Positions 1-8,092 of a DNA stretch of 33,975 nt are shown piece by piece; the stretch's first letter is position 1, and every line of letters starts with the position of its first letter. Made by a program: the position numbers and the translations under genes. The notes under the pieces are model-generated. The model searched no databases and had not been told where the DNA came from. It saw nothing but the letters and a program-made list of their open reading frames with translations. Source of the stretch: Nitrospirota bacterium (GTDB lineage: Bacteria > Nitrospirota > Leptospirillia > Leptospirillales > Leptospirillaceae); contig JAJZCZ010000014.1 of the NCBI GenBank assembly GCA_021828805.1, forward strand, positions 1-33,975, in the 5' to 3' direction.

Positions 1-175
1 GTGACGGAGACGGCATGGTAAACCCCGCCCGGTGCAAGACCAAATAGGGAGGCTCGCATTCGTGCGGAAGGCTGGCCCGGCCCACGCCTCCGGGTAAGGT
101 CGCTAGAGTCCAGGGGCAACCCTGGTCCCAGAGTAATGGCCATCCTCGACAGAACTCGGCTTACGAAGGTCTTCC
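1..175 (+). ncRNA. rnpB: RNase P RNA, 3' portion (5' end outside window)
   Basis: This is the catalytic RNA of ribonuclease P, which trims the 5' leader of pre-tRNAs. The stretch shows conserved bacterial type A landmarks in the right order: a GACGGCATGGTAAACCCC-like segment (about 8-26), GCAAGACCAAATAGGG (about 34-49), GGTAAGGTCGCTAGAG (about 93-109), and the terminal ACAGAACTCGGCTTA (about 149-163). Only the 3' half is present, so the RNA starts upstream of base 1. The 3' end near 170-176 is approximate, taken from where the last conserved block and its flanking P1 strand should finish. The next gene begins only about 35 nt downstream and I see no intrinsic terminator between them. Confidence 0.93.
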
Positions 176-209
176 CCGGACCCGAAATCCAGAAGGACGG
201 TCCCCTGTC

Positions 210-1589
210 ATGAGAGAACGATCAGGCGCCCTCCCCTACGACGGGCTCTCGCTCATCGCTGACCCCGTCCACGGATATATCACCTTCGTGGACACCCCCC
301 GCACGCCGGGGCATCCCACAGAACGCTCCCTCATCGACAATCCCTGGGTCCAGCGCCTCCGGGGGATCTACCAGCTGCAGAGCGCCCGTTTCGTCTTTCC
401 CTCCGCCGAACACACCCGCTTCGCCCACTCGCTGGGGGCGATGCACATGGCCGGCCGCTTCGCCCGCCACCTCTACCCCGGATTCTCCGGAGAGTTCTCC
501 CTTCCCTTTTTTGAAGGACTTCTCAGGGTGTCGGCCCTCCTGCACGACACCGGCCACGGCCCTTTTTGCCACTTCTACGATGAAACTGTCTCCCAGCCAC
601 GCTTCGGAAGATCCCACGAAAAGATGAGCCAGATTATCATCGGAGGTCCCCTGCGGGAGATCATCGAAAATATCGATAGAAGCCCTTCAGGAAGCTTCGC
701 TCCCGGCGAGAGGATCTCGGGAGACTGGGTGGCCTATCTCGTGGGAAAGGGCAAGACCCCGAACCCCGTCCCGAAGGATCTCCCCGTCCTCGCGGCGTTA
801 AAGCCGCTCTTCTCGGGAATCTTCACCGTGGACAACCTCGACTACGTTCTCCGGGATGCCTATATGTGCGGGGTGGCCACCGCCCCCGTGGACATCGACC
901 GCATCCTCCACTACACCCACTTCCAGAAGGGTCGTCTGGCCATCCACCGCTACGGCCTGGGAGTCTTCGAGCAGTTCATCCAGGCGCGGCGCTACATGTA
1001 CTCCCAGATCTACTTCCACCGCACCACCCGCTCTTTTGATCTGGCCCTGCGCGATCTCATCGGAGAAACCCTGGCGATCCTCCTTCCTCAAGACCCCGCC
1101 GACGACCTCTCCCGCTTCCTGACCCTGACCGACCATCATCTGCTCGAGACGGTGCGAAGCTGGACCGCCTCCCGCTCCCCCCGGCTCCGGCGTCTGGGCG
1201 AGGGGTGGCGCGCCTTTCTCGGAAGAGAAAAGATCTGGACCATGATTTACGAGCGAACCTGGGAGCGTGAAGGGACAAAGAACCCCGGCAAAAGACCGGC
1301 TCCCGATATGGAAGACCTTGCCCGGGGCCTGGCTTCAAAGGGACTTCTTCCCCGGGGGGCGGAGATCCGCCTCGATGTGGCAAGCCGGGACACCCGGCCG
1401 GAGAACCCCTTTCAGGGAGAGGGCAACCTCGACGTCTTCGATCCGCTTTCGGGCAAGGTCGGCCGCGGGCTTCTCGCCCGGATGCTCGAGGGGATCCCCC
1501 AGCGCCAGGAAATCGTCCGGATTTTCGCCAAGGGCCTTCCGGACGTAGGGGCCGCCACCTGCGAGATCGCCCGCCAGCTCGAGGAGTAA
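210..1589 (+). CDS. HD-domain phosphohydrolase (SAMHD1/dGTPase-like)
   Basis: This 459-residue protein has the HD superfamily metal-dependent phosphohydrolase core. A histidine sits in RFAHSLGAMHMAGR (about residues 71-84), and the HD doublet is in LLHDTGHGPF (about 111-120). The overall arrangement (DPVHGYI near the N terminus, IDNPWVQRLRGIYQL, then the HD core) matches the SAMHD1-like/YdhJ-type family that acts on nucleoside phosphates. Known members hydrolyse dNTPs or related nucleotides, but the substrate here cannot be read from sequence. The C-terminal third is not recognisable to me. The ATG at 210 has AAGGA about 12 nt upstream, a rather long spacing. The gene lies directly behind rnpB and converges on the next gene, with only 12 bp between stop codons. 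Confidence 0.85.
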   Translation: MRERSGALPYDGLSLIADPVHGYITFVDTPRTPGHPTERSLIDNPWVQRLRGIYQLQSARFVFPSAEHTRFAHSLGAMHMAGRFARHLYPGFSGEFSLPFFEGLLRVSALLHDTGHGPFCHFYDETVSQPRFGRSHEKMSQIIIGGPLREIIENIDRSPSGSFAPGERISGDWVAYLVGKGKTPNPVPKDLPVLAALKPLFSGIFTVDNLDYVLRDAYMCGVATAPVDIDRILHYTHFQKGRLAIHRYGLGVFEQFIQARRYMYSQIYFHRTTRSFDLALRDLIGETLAILLPQDPADDLSRFLTLTDHHLLETVRSWTASRSPRLRRLGEGWRAFLGREKIWTMIYERTWEREGTKNPGKRPAPDMEDLARGLASKGLLPRGAEIRLDVASRDTRPENPFQGEGNLDVFDPLSGKVGRGLLARMLEGIPQRQEIVRIFAKGLPDVGAATCEIARQLEE

Positions 1590-1601
1590 GGCAGGGAGGC
1601 C

Positions 1602-2534
1602 TCAGCGCGGGAGGATGCGGATCAGGGGCAGGACCAGATCGTGGGGACGGCTCTTCTTGGCGCGCTCGACCCCCCCGATCCCGGATCCCCCTCCGATATT
1701 GACCCAGGCCACCGTCTCTTTTCCTCCCCCCTCGGCTTCCAGTATTTTCCGCATCATGAGCGCTCCCACATTGGAGACATCGGCCCGTCGCGCCTCAAGA
1801 AATCCCGCCAGAACCCGTCCGGAGGGCGACCGCCCGTACCACCCCGCCGCCAGAAGCCCCCCGCGGCCATCCAGCCGCCATCCTTCGAGAGAGTCCCCTC
1901 CCTCCGGATCCATGGCCCGTTCAAAGGCCCGTTCCATGTCGGAGGCCATCTCCCGCTCGAGAGAGTCCCGGGCCACTGTCCTGCGATGGCCGGAGAAGTC
2001 CCGGATCAGCGCCCGGACAGCATCGCCCTCCTCCAGACCGATCCGGCGCACCTGCACGGGCCCCAGGAGGCGCTCGAGACGATTGCCTTCCCAGCGAAAG
2101 ATCCGGCCGGGATTGCCCCGGGGCGCACAAATTGTGGAGGCGGCGAGGACGATCTCCCGCTCGCCCGCCTCAGAAAGGAAGGCTCCCTCCGGCGCCAGCG
2201 CCGCCGGGCAGTTCTCGAGAAAGGGGGGTGGGGAGGCGGGAAAGCGGGCGGAGAGATCCGAAAAGATCCGGGCAAGGAGCGCTCCCCGATCCCGGGAGCA
2301 GAGTCCCGGATCGAAAAAGGGCAGGGGGGGCAGGGGAAGAAAGACCGCGCCATCATTGGTGACAGCGATCAGGAGCCGGCCGCCGGCAGGGCCGTCGACC
2401 ACCCGGTAGGAGAGCCTCTCGGAAAAAAGAAAGAGCGCCCCCGGATGAAGAAAGGAAAACGGGGGAGTGGCGGGGGTGTCCGGCGGAAGAAATTCCCGCA
2501 GGAGCTCAGGAGAGAGGGGATCCACGGCGGGGGG
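1602..2534 (-). CDS. C-terminal part of a frameshifted Cys-cluster protein; DUF2156/GNAT-like
   Basis: This is the downstream half of a gene whose upstream half (ending near 2530) is in another frame. Joined, 1602-3054 is 1453 nt, one base more than a multiple of three. Dropping one base gives a protein of about 483 residues. The last 130 residues resemble the acyltransferase-fold C terminus of DUF2156-type proteins. Within it, WVNIGGGSGIGGVERAK followed by SRPH recalls the family's 'N..D.GI.GLR.AK....P' ending; that assignment is tentative. The frame can be read upstream to 2813, but from about 2540 upward it merely shadows the YkgJ-like frame. I therefore place the boundary in the G-runs at 2529-2547. 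It may be a pseudogene, a sequencing error or a slippage site. Confidence 0.6.
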   Translation of the reverse strand, partial: PPAVDPLSPELLREFLPPDTPATPPFSFLHPGALFLFSERLSYRVVDGPAGGRLLIAVTNDGAVFLPLPPLPFFDPGLCSRDRGALLARIFSDLSARFPASPPPFLENCPAALAPEGAFLSEAGEREIVLAASTICAPRGNPGRIFRWEGNRLERLLGPVQVRRIGLEEGDAVRALIRDFSGHRRTVARDSLEREMASDMERAFERAMDPEGGDSLEGWRLDGRGGLLAAGWYGRSPSGRVLAGFLEARRADVSNVGALMMRKILEAEGGGKETVAWVNIGGGSGIGGVERAKKSRPHDLVLPLIRILPR

Positions 2535-3054
2535 CAGAAGGAGGGGGCAGAAGGAGAATCTCCTGAAAATGGGGCCGGTCTTCCCTCTCCGCAACGCTCC
2601 GGACCGCCCGGATCTGATCGGAGGTGAGAAGGCTCCACTCCTCCGCGAGAAAGCGTTCGGCGTGGTGGCGGAAAAAGGAGAGCCCCTCCCGGGAGGAAAA
2701 GGGGCAGTCGGGGTCGAGAACGATCCGGAACGCGCCCTCCCGGAAGACGACCAGGAGCGGATAGATCCGGCAGTCGGCCGGATGCCCCCCCCACAGATCG
2801 CACCCGAGGCCATCGGAGCCCAGGGCCGAGCAGCTCCACAGCGGAGGGTCGGAGGGCGCGACCGGAAGGGGAAGAAGAGGCAAGGGGCGGGGGGCGGAAA
2901 AAATCTCGGGGAAGTCGGGCGCCCGGTCGGCCCGGGAGGCCCAGGGGGCCCGGTCGGGATCGGTGAACCGGCAGCACATCCGGCAGCTGGCGCAGAGCTC
3001 CCGGGGAACCGGAAGGATGATCCGGGACAGGGAAGGAGCGGCCTCCTTTTCCAT
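2506..3054 (-). CDS. YkgJ-family Cys-cluster (Zn/Fe-binding) protein, N-terminal part, frameshifted
   Basis: The N-terminal domain carries the YkgJ/UPF0153 cysteine cluster. CASCRMCCRFT (about residues 22-32) is followed by a spaced Cys in CDLWGGHPADCRIYP (about 84-98) and by LDPDCPF. These residues bind zinc or an iron-sulphur centre in the family. The ATG at 3054 overlaps the hflX stop by one base (TGATG), so translation is probably coupled to hflX. The frame runs into TGA at 2506-2508 just after poly-C runs on the coding strand (G runs 2529-2534 and 2543-2547 on +). Past these runs the same protein continues one frame over. A start upstream of 3054 is excluded by the tight overlap. Function is unknown. 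Confidence 0.65.
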   Translation of the reverse strand: MEKEAAPSLSRIILPVPRELCASCRMCCRFTDPDRAPWASRADRAPDFPEIFSAPRPLPLLPLPVAPSDPPLWSCSALGSDGLGCDLWGGHPADCRIYPLLVVFREGAFRIVLDPDCPFSSREGLSFFRHHAERFLAEEWSLLTSDQIRAVRSVAEREDRPHFQEILLLPPPSAPRRGSPLS

Positions 3055-4718
3055 CAGTGGCTCTCGTCGGCCAGGGAGGTCAGGGGGCGCTCAAAAAGCC
3101 GCCGCTGGAGGATCTCTTCGAGGGGACGGAGCGTCGCCGGGTCCATGGCCGAGACAAAGACCCCCTCCGGATAGCGGATGTCGAGTCGCTCCCGGGTCTC
3201 GGGATCGATGCGGTCGCACTTGTTGAACAGAAGAAGGATCGGAATGCGGTCGAGCTTCATCTCCCGGAGGATCTCCGTGACCCGTTCGATCATCACCTCG
3301 CACTGGGGGTGGGAGGCATCGGCGACATGGACGATCAGGTCGGCGTCCCGCAGCTCGTCAAAGGTGGCCATGAAGGCCCGGCGCAGATCGGCGGGAAGAT
3401 CGCGGATGAAGCCCACGGTATCGGTGAGGATGATCTCCCGCTCCCGGGGAAAACGGAGGCGGCGGGAGGTGGGGTCGAGGGTGGCGAACATCTTGTCCTC
3501 GACCAGGACCTCGCTCTTGGTGAGCCGGTTTAAGAGGGTGGATTTGCCCACGTTGGTGTATCCCACCAGAGAGACCACGGGAATGGCGGCATCCCGCCGG
3601 CGGCTCTTGCGCTCCGACCTCTCGACCTCGAGGTGGCGGAGCTTGGCTCCGAGCGAGGAGATGCGGTCCCGAACCCGCCGCCGGTCCTCTTCGAGCCGGG
3701 TCTCTCCCGGACCCCGGCCGCCGATCCCGCCGGTCAGACGGGAGAGGGCCGTGGATCGCTCGAAGAGTCTCGGCAGAAGATACTTGAGCTGGGCCAGCTC
3801 CACCTGAAGCTTGCCGTCCCGGCTGTGCGCCCGGCGGGCAAAGATATCAAGAATCAGCTGGGTCCGGTCGATCACCTTGAGCTCGGTCATCTCGGCGATC
3901 TTTCTCACCTGGTTGGGAGAGAGCTCCTGCTCGAAGATGATGAGGGTGGCGTGGAGCTTCAGGGCATGGATGAGAAGGGACTTGAGGCGATCGATGCTCA
4001 TGAGGGTGGTGGGGTGATAGCGCGCCACTTTCTGGCGAACGACACCCATAACATCGACATCGGCCGAGACAGCGAGCTCGGAGAGCTCGGCCAAGGCATC
4101 CTCCTGATCGGAAATCGAGGCCGTGGAGACGGAGACCAGAAGTCCACGCTCCTGGCCGGTCGTGTGCTTCGTCGCGGCGGAAAGGCTCCGGGAAAGCTCG
4201 TCCTCCAGCGCCTCGACCCGGCCGGAAGAGTCATAGGCCTCCGGACCCACCGGGCGGGGAGGGTCGACGATCCAGGGGGATTCGGCCTGGGGATCGGGGT
4301 CGATCGTCGCCACGCAGAGCTTTTCCGGAAGCCCGGAGTCCCGGTTCACGCAGATAGCCACCATGGCGTCGAGCCGAAGAAGGGCGAGGTCGTTCAGGTC
4401 ATCCTGGGAGAGGGCCTCCCCCAACAGATGGGTGTGGACCATCCGGAGACCGCGAAGCGACCGGCCTCCGGAGCGGGACGGGGGAAGCTCCTCGAGAAAG
4501 ATCTCCCGGGCGGTCCCCACGACCACCATCGCCACGATACCTTCCCGGGTGATGAGAAGGGCGACCTGACGCCCGGTTTCATGGCTTAAGGCCGCCATCT
4601 GGCGCGCCATTTCGGGCCCGACCCAGAGACCGGGGGAGACCTTCCGTCCATGAAGGCGGGTCAGGGATTTGAGCTGGCTTGCCTTGAGTCCCGAGAGGTT
4701 ACCGGTCAGTCCGGAAAT
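3054..4718 (-). CDS. hflX: GTPase HflX (ribosome-associated), apparently non-AUG start
   Basis: HflX is a ribosome-binding GTPase that splits stalled or stressed ribosomes. The G domain shows the P-loop [19 protein letters not shown] (G3) and NKCD (G4). The glycine-rich [18 protein letters not shown] signature precedes the G domain. The first ATG is at 4610 (518 residues), but the frame stays open upstream. The codons from 4718 to 4611 encode a stretch matching the usual HflX N terminus ([11 protein letters not shown], then GRKVSPG, then GPEMARQ). No ATG, GTG or TTG occurs there. The best candidates are ATT at 4718, with AAGGA upstream, or CTG at 4709. A -10-like TATAGT lies at 4783-4788. It is followed one base downstream by the ykgJ-like gene. 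Confidence 0.88.
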   Translation of the reverse strand: MSGLTGNLSGLKASQLKSLTRLHGRKVSPGLWVGPEMARQMAALSHETGRQVALLITREGIVAMVVVGTAREIFLEELPPSRSGGRSLRGLRMVHTHLLGEALSQDDLNDLALLRLDAMVAICVNRDSGLPEKLCVATIDPDPQAESPWIVDPPRPVGPEAYDSSGRVEALEDELSRSLSAATKHTTGQERGLLVSVSTASISDQEDALAELSELAVSADVDVMGVVRQKVARYHPTTLMSIDRLKSLLIHALKLHATLIIFEQELSPNQVRKIAEMTELKVIDRTQLILDIFARRAHSRDGKLQVELAQLKYLLPRLFERSTALSRLTGGIGGRGPGETRLEEDRRRVRDRISSLGAKLRHLEVERSERKSRRRDAAIPVVSLVGYTNVGKSTLLNRLTKSEVLVEDKMFATLDPTSRRLRFPREREIILTDTVGFIRDLPADLRRAFMATFDELRDADLIVHVADASHPQCEVMIERVTEILREMKLDRIPILLLFNKCDRIDPETRERLDIRYPEGVFVSAMDPATLRPLEEILQRRLFERPLTSLADESH

Positions 4719-4782
4719 GGAGGATCCTTTCGATGGGGGGAGATGTCCGGGCCGGGAACCGGCCCTTTTAGAAGCTCCTCCT

Positions 4783-4811
4783 ACTATACCGCAGAACCTC
4801 GCCCCGGAACA
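4783..4811 (-). promoter_or_regulatory. Candidate promoter of hflX (-10 TATAGT)
   Basis: On the - strand TATAGT (4783-4788) lies about 65 bp before the probable hflX start. The matching -35 position (4806-4811) reads TGTTCC, a poor match, so this rests almost wholly on the -10. An AGGAGGA sequence immediately downstream (4776-4783) looks like a strong SD but has no start codon at the right distance in the hflX frame. Confidence 0.3.
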
Positions 4812-4868
4812 TCCACGGGCCTCTCTTTCCGGGGAGACCCGGGACTCAGAGGGGTCGCGGCAGGGGGA

Positions 4869-5111
4869 CTACAGCAGGGAGACCAGACACCGGAGAACCC
4901 CGGTGTAGTAACAGCAGCGGGGGTCGTTCAGATCGTTAAAGAAAAGCCTTTCCTGCCCGTCCGCGAAGCGGACAAGGACAAAACAGGCCCCGCCGGGAAC
5001 GGAGGACTCCCGGGTCTCAATGACCCGGCCCGTGCCCCACTCGGGGTAGTCGCGATGGCGCACCCGTTCTTCCCGCCGGAGATAGAGCCGGTAAGTCCTC
5101 TCCCCGATCAC
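4869..5111 (-). CDS. Small DUF3553/CarD-like fold protein
   Basis: This small protein has a core (ERVRHRDYPEWGTGRVIE, then VRFADGQERLFFNDL) resembling DUF3553 and the SH3/Tudor-like RNA-polymerase-interacting module of CarD-type proteins. The likeness is short, so the role is only inferred. I prefer the GTG at 5111, whose GTGA overlaps the TGA of the upstream TPR gene (translational coupling) and gives 80 residues. A GTG at 5174 would give 101 residues, but the extra part is proline-rich and overlaps the TPR gene. Neither start has a clear SD. Two adjacent cysteines (RCCYY) lie near the C terminus. It closes the serS-receiver-TPR group. Confidence 0.62.
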   Translation of the reverse strand: MIGERTYRLYLRREERVRHRDYPEWGTGRVIETRESSVPGGACFVLVRFADGQERLFFNDLNDPRCCYYTGVLRCLVSLL

Positions 5112-5848
5112 GGGTGGTTCGCCCGGGGGTTGAAGGTCTCGGCCCGGCGGCGGTAAAAGGGGCTGTCCGGACACAGGGTTAACACCCGCCTCATGGCGGT
5201 CCGGGCTCCCGCGAGGCCCAGCCGGTGGCGGGAGATCCCGATCCAGGAGAGGGTCCGGGGATCGGAGGGGGAGAGCCGGTCGGCCGTCTCAAATTCCTTC
5301 AGCGCCTTCGTCACCGATCCCCCCACAAACCACGGCTTGTAATAAAGAGCGATCCCCTTCAGAAGATGGGCGCGGGCCAGGGAGGGATCCTCCCGGAGGA
5401 GCCGGTCGAGGGTCGCCTCGGCCTTTTTCCCGTACCGCATGCCGCCCGGGAAGCCCTGGTAGAGAACGAGCTCGGTGTCGCGCTCGGCGTGAAGAACCCG
5501 GATGTCCGGTCTCTTTTTCTCGGCTTCGGGAAGGATCCGGAGAAGCTCCCGGACCCGGGCCAGAGCCGCCTCCCCCGTCTTCTGTCCCCCTGGAAGATCC
5601 CGGAGAATCCGGGCCCGTTCGAGAAGAGGGGCGGGGCTGTCTCCGGCGGCGCCGGGCGGAGGAAGAAGGGGGGGATTCCGGAGAGGACCGGGACAGAACG
5701 GGGCGGCACGGAGACCGGGGGGCGATCCGAAAAGAAGGGAAAAAAAGAGGAGTCCGGCAGCCAGAGCGACTGCCGTTTTTCTACCTTTTCTCTTTTTCGG
5801 TGAGAACTTGAGGAAGATTGGTGCCGAGCTGGGAGCGATGGATGACAT
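5108..5848 (-). CDS. Secreted/periplasmic TPR-like protein
   Basis: The protein begins with a basic stretch (KKRKGRK) and a hydrophobic segment AVALAAGLLFFSLLF ending near LRAAP, a plausible signal peptide or N-terminal anchor. The mature part is helical with TPR-like spacing: KKAEATLDRLLREDPSLARAHLLKG, then KALKEFETADRLSPSDP, then a third partial unit. TPRs normally mediate protein contacts, so it is likely a periplasmic scaffold, but no partner is evident. I chose the ATG at 5848, which has AGGA seven bases upstream; an ATG at 5872 is also open. Either start lies inside the preceding receiver-like gene (overlap about 65-90 nt), consistent with coupled translation. It ends in the GTGA overlap with the next gene. 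Confidence 0.7.
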   Translation of the reverse strand: MSSIAPSSAPIFLKFSPKKRKGRKTAVALAAGLLFFSLLFGSPPGLRAAPFCPGPLRNPPLLPPPGAAGDSPAPLLERARILRDLPGGQKTGEAALARVRELLRILPEAEKKRPDIRVLHAERDTELVLYQGFPGGMRYGKKAEATLDRLLREDPSLARAHLLKGIALYYKPWFVGGSVTKALKEFETADRLSPSDPRTLSWIGISRHRLGLAGARTAMRRVLTLCPDSPFYRRRAETFNPRANHP

Positions 5849-6173
5849 ACTCGAATCCTGCCTTCTGTGCATGCCGCCGGGAATCGATATCGTTGTGGAA
5901 GATGACGGCGATGAGTTTGGGGCGGCTTCCCGTCCCTCCAGCCTCCACGATTTCTGTCAAAAAGTCCTTGGCTTCCTTCATGTCCACCACAAGCGCCTTG
6001 ATGGAAAGATCGGCCGTGACGGTGTTAAAGACCTTGGCGGGAACCGAGGTCGCGCTGGAGAAACCCGCCTTTTCGACAATATTGGCGACCATGGTTCCGA
6101 GAAAGATATCCCGTCCCACGAAGAGAATCTTTCCCTTGCTCGTTTTTGCCCCGGAGGCGGAGAGACCACTCAT
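5781..6173 (-). CDS. Degenerate response-regulator receiver (pseudo-receiver) protein
   Basis: This 130-residue protein has the beta/alpha pattern of a stand-alone CheY-like receiver: KILFVGRD at strand 1, ALVVDMKEAKDF at strand 3, KLIAVIFHND at strand 4, GFEYVIHRSQL at strand 5. The acidic pair that normally follows strand 1 (VDD) is replaced by VGRD. The conserved Thr/Ser after strand 4 is absent, and the strand-5 Lys is not seen (HRSQ). An Asp remains at the phospho-acceptor position. It may therefore signal without normal phosphorylation. AAAGGGA lies about eight bases before the ATG at 6173. It sits 27 bp behind serS on the same strand and overlaps the TPR gene. Confidence 0.7.
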   Translation of the reverse strand: MSGLSASGAKTSKGKILFVGRDIFLGTMVANIVEKAGFSSATSVPAKVFNTVTADLSIKALVVDMKEAKDFLTEIVEAGGTGSRPKLIAVIFHNDIDSRRHAQKAGFEYVIHRSQLGTNLPQVLTEKEKR

Positions 6174-6200
6174 AGCAACAATCCCTTTCTGATAAATTTC

Positions 6201-7508
6201 TTATGGGCGGGAGGACGCCGGATCCGGCGGGATTCGGGAAATCCCCCCCATATAGGGAAGAAGCGCTTCGGGAACGACAACGCTTCCGTCTTCGGTCTGG
6301 TAGTTTTCAAGAATCGCCGCCAGTGTACGGCCCACCGCCAATGCCGATCCGTTCAGGGTATGCAGCAGCTGAACCTTGCGGTCGGAGGCCCGGCGGTACC
6401 GGATCTGGGCCCGGCGCGCCTGGAAATCCATAAAGTTGGAGCAGGAGGAAATCTCGCGGTAGCGCTCCTGGGAAGGAAGCCACACCTCCACATCGTAGGT
6501 CTTGGCCGAGGAGAAACCGAGATCTCCGGTGCACAGGGAGATCACCCGGTAGGGCAGACCCAGCCGCTCGAGAATCTCCGTCGCATCCCGGGTAAGAAGC
6601 TCGAGGTTCTCCATCGATTTTTCCGGAGTCGAGAGCCAGACAAGTTCCACCTTGTTGAACTGATGCTGGCGGATCAGCCCCCGGGTATCCTTTCCCGCCG
6701 CTCCCGCCTCGCGCCGGAAGCAGGCCGTGTAGGCGGCAAACTTCACCGGAAGGTCGGCCTCGTCGAGGATCTCGCCCCGGTAATAATTCGTCACCGGCAC
6801 CTCCGCCGTGGGGATCAGGAAGAGGTCGTCGGCCGGCATATGGAAAAGCTCCTCGCGAAACTTGGGCAGCTGACCGGTAGCCAGGAGACTCTCGGGGAGA
6901 ACCATGTAGGGGACGGAGAGTTCCCGGTAGGGCGCGCCATCCGGACGGGGCAAGGTATGGCAGTCGAGCATGAAGGAGATCAGGGCCCGTTCAAGCCGGG
7001 CTCCGGCCCCCAGAAGGATCGAAAAACGCGCCCCGGACATGCGGGCCGCCCGGTCGAAGTCGAGAATCCCCAATGTGGCGCCGATCTCCCAGTGGGGACG
7101 GGGGGAAAAGGAAAAGGACGGAGGCGTGCCGACCCGGCGAAGCTCGACATTGTCCGATTCATCCTCTCCCGCCGGAACACTGGCGTCGGGAATATTGGGA
7201 AGGAGAAGCCACTTCTCCTCGCGCTGGCCGTCGAGATCGCGACGGAGCTGATCCGATTTCTCGATCGCCTCGTTGATCCGGAGGACCTCCGCGTACAGGT
7301 CGTCCGTCGGCTCGCCGCTCCGCTTTTTCTTCCCGATCTCCACCGAGAGGGCGTTTCTTCGCTCCCTGAGGCTCTCCCACTCACGATTGGCGTCGAACCA
7401 CCGGGCGTCGAGCTCCAGAAGTCCGGGAAGATCCACGTCGACCCGCCGGGAGCGAAAGGCCCGGGCGGCCATCTCAGGGTCTTTCAGTATCCGGTTTCTG
7501 TCGAGCAT
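6201..7508 (-). CDS. serS: Seryl-tRNA synthetase
   Basis: This is a class II aminoacyl-tRNA synthetase that charges tRNA-Ser (and tRNA-Sec) in the cytoplasm. The N-terminal long coiled-coil arm is visible (about residues 30-110, [25 protein letters not shown]). Motif 2 is [22 protein letters not shown], shown here in part as [14 protein letters not shown]. Motif 3 includes [19 protein letters not shown] near the C terminus. The frame is open upstream of 7508, but the ATG at 7508 ([12 protein letters not shown]) matches the family N terminus. It also has AAGGAG five bases before it, giving 435 residues, the normal length. Confidence 0.96.
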   Translation of the reverse strand: MLDRNRILKDPEMAARAFRSRRVDVDLPGLLELDARWFDANREWESLRERRNALSVEIGKKKRSGEPTDDLYAEVLRINEAIEKSDQLRRDLDGQREEKWLLLPNIPDASVPAGEDESDNVELRRVGTPPSFSFSPRPHWEIGATLGILDFDRAARMSGARFSILLGAGARLERALISFMLDCHTLPRPDGAPYRELSVPYMVLPESLLATGQLPKFREELFHMPADDLFLIPTAEVPVTNYYRGEILDEADLPVKFAAYTACFRREAGAAGKDTRGLIRQHQFNKVELVWLSTPEKSMENLELLTRDATEILERLGLPYRVISLCTGDLGFSSAKTYDVEVWLPSQERYREISSCSNFMDFQARRAQIRYRRASDRKVQLLHTLNGSALAVGRTLAAILENYQTEDGSVVVPEALLPYMGGISRIPPDPASSRP

Positions 7509-7601
7509 CTGTCTCCTTAACCATGGTCGGGGGCCGGAAAGAGGCGGGAAAGAGCCCTGTCTGCCTCTGGGCTTCATGAGAATTCCGGATTTTATTCTCC
7601 T

Positions 7602-7630
7602 ATTCTATCCGCTTCGCGGCCCGATGAAAA
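7602..7630 (-). promoter_or_regulatory. Candidate promoter for serS
   Basis: On the - strand TTTTCA (7625-7630) and TAGAAT (7602-7607) are 17 bp apart, matching 4/6 and 5/6 of the sigma-70 consensus. Transcription would start near 7595, about 87 nt before the serS ATG. A perfect TATAAT (- strand, 7677-7682) also lies upstream, without a convincing -35. Confidence 0.45.
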
Positions 7631-7902
7631 GAGAGCGCTCCTGTTTCATTTTTATTGATTACTGTTTTTATATTGAATTATAAAAATATTCGATTAAAAA
7701 AAGTGGGAACGACTGTTTTTTCTTTATGCTCTTTTTCTTTGGCCCAAAAAACACTCGCAATTCTTCTGGATATCGCCTCCCCTCCCGGGAAACGTCAGCG
7801 CCCCCAACAAGAAAAAATCGTCTTCCCCCTTCCTTCCCGGATATTGAGATCGCCCTCTTGACCTTTTCCCCCTGCGGGACTACACTACAAAACCGTTCCT
7901 GA
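7631..7902. other. AT-rich intergenic stretch, no gene seen
   Basis: Between the serS promoter region and the NrdR boxes the DNA is clearly more AT-rich than its surroundings, with poly-T/poly-A runs around 7695-7755. Short open frames exist, but none has an SD or a protein-like composition. I see no RNA gene and no intrinsic terminator. Confidence 0.4.
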
Positions 7903-7949
7903 CCACAATATATAGTGGCCCTCATTCGCGACCGTACAATATATGCTAT
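7903..7949 (+). promoter_or_regulatory. Pair of NrdR boxes upstream of ribonucleotide reductase
   Basis: Two 16-bp palindrome-like sites lie in tandem. CCACAATATATAGTGG (7903-7918) is a near-perfect match to the NrdR box (consensus about ACACWATATATWGTGT). GTACAATATATGCTAT (7934-7949) is a weaker copy. Their starts are 31 bp apart, about three helical turns, the spacing known for NrdR sites. NrdR is the ATP/dATP-sensing repressor of bacterial ribonucleotide reductase genes. TACAAT and TATGCT within the second box could serve as the -10, so repression by occlusion is plausible. The boxes end 143 bp before the nrdJ start. The nrdR gene is not in the window. Confidence 0.85.
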
Positions 7950-8092
7950 TTTCTCGCGATTCATGACCTCTTGGTTGGCGAACAATCCCGAATGATTTTT
8001 CGTAACGATTTTTTCGGTTTCCCCTTCCGGTCTCACGGCCCCCTTCCAGCGGAATCGGGCTCCGGGTCAACACGCTCTTCAAGGAGATCTCC

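Noticed and set aside
1641-2627. Long open frames on + opposite the ykgJ-like gene
   Set aside because: They are antisense shadows of GC-rich coding DNA, Pro/Gly/Arg-rich, with no SD or family pattern; the - strand carries recognisable domains.
5502-7520. 672-residue + frame opposite serS and the receiver gene
   Set aside because: It is antisense to serS, whose class II motifs are unambiguous; no start signal is seen.
7655-7861. Short + frame in the AT-rich region before nrdJ
   Set aside because: There is no SD, the composition is unlike neighbours, and it lies between two promoter regions.
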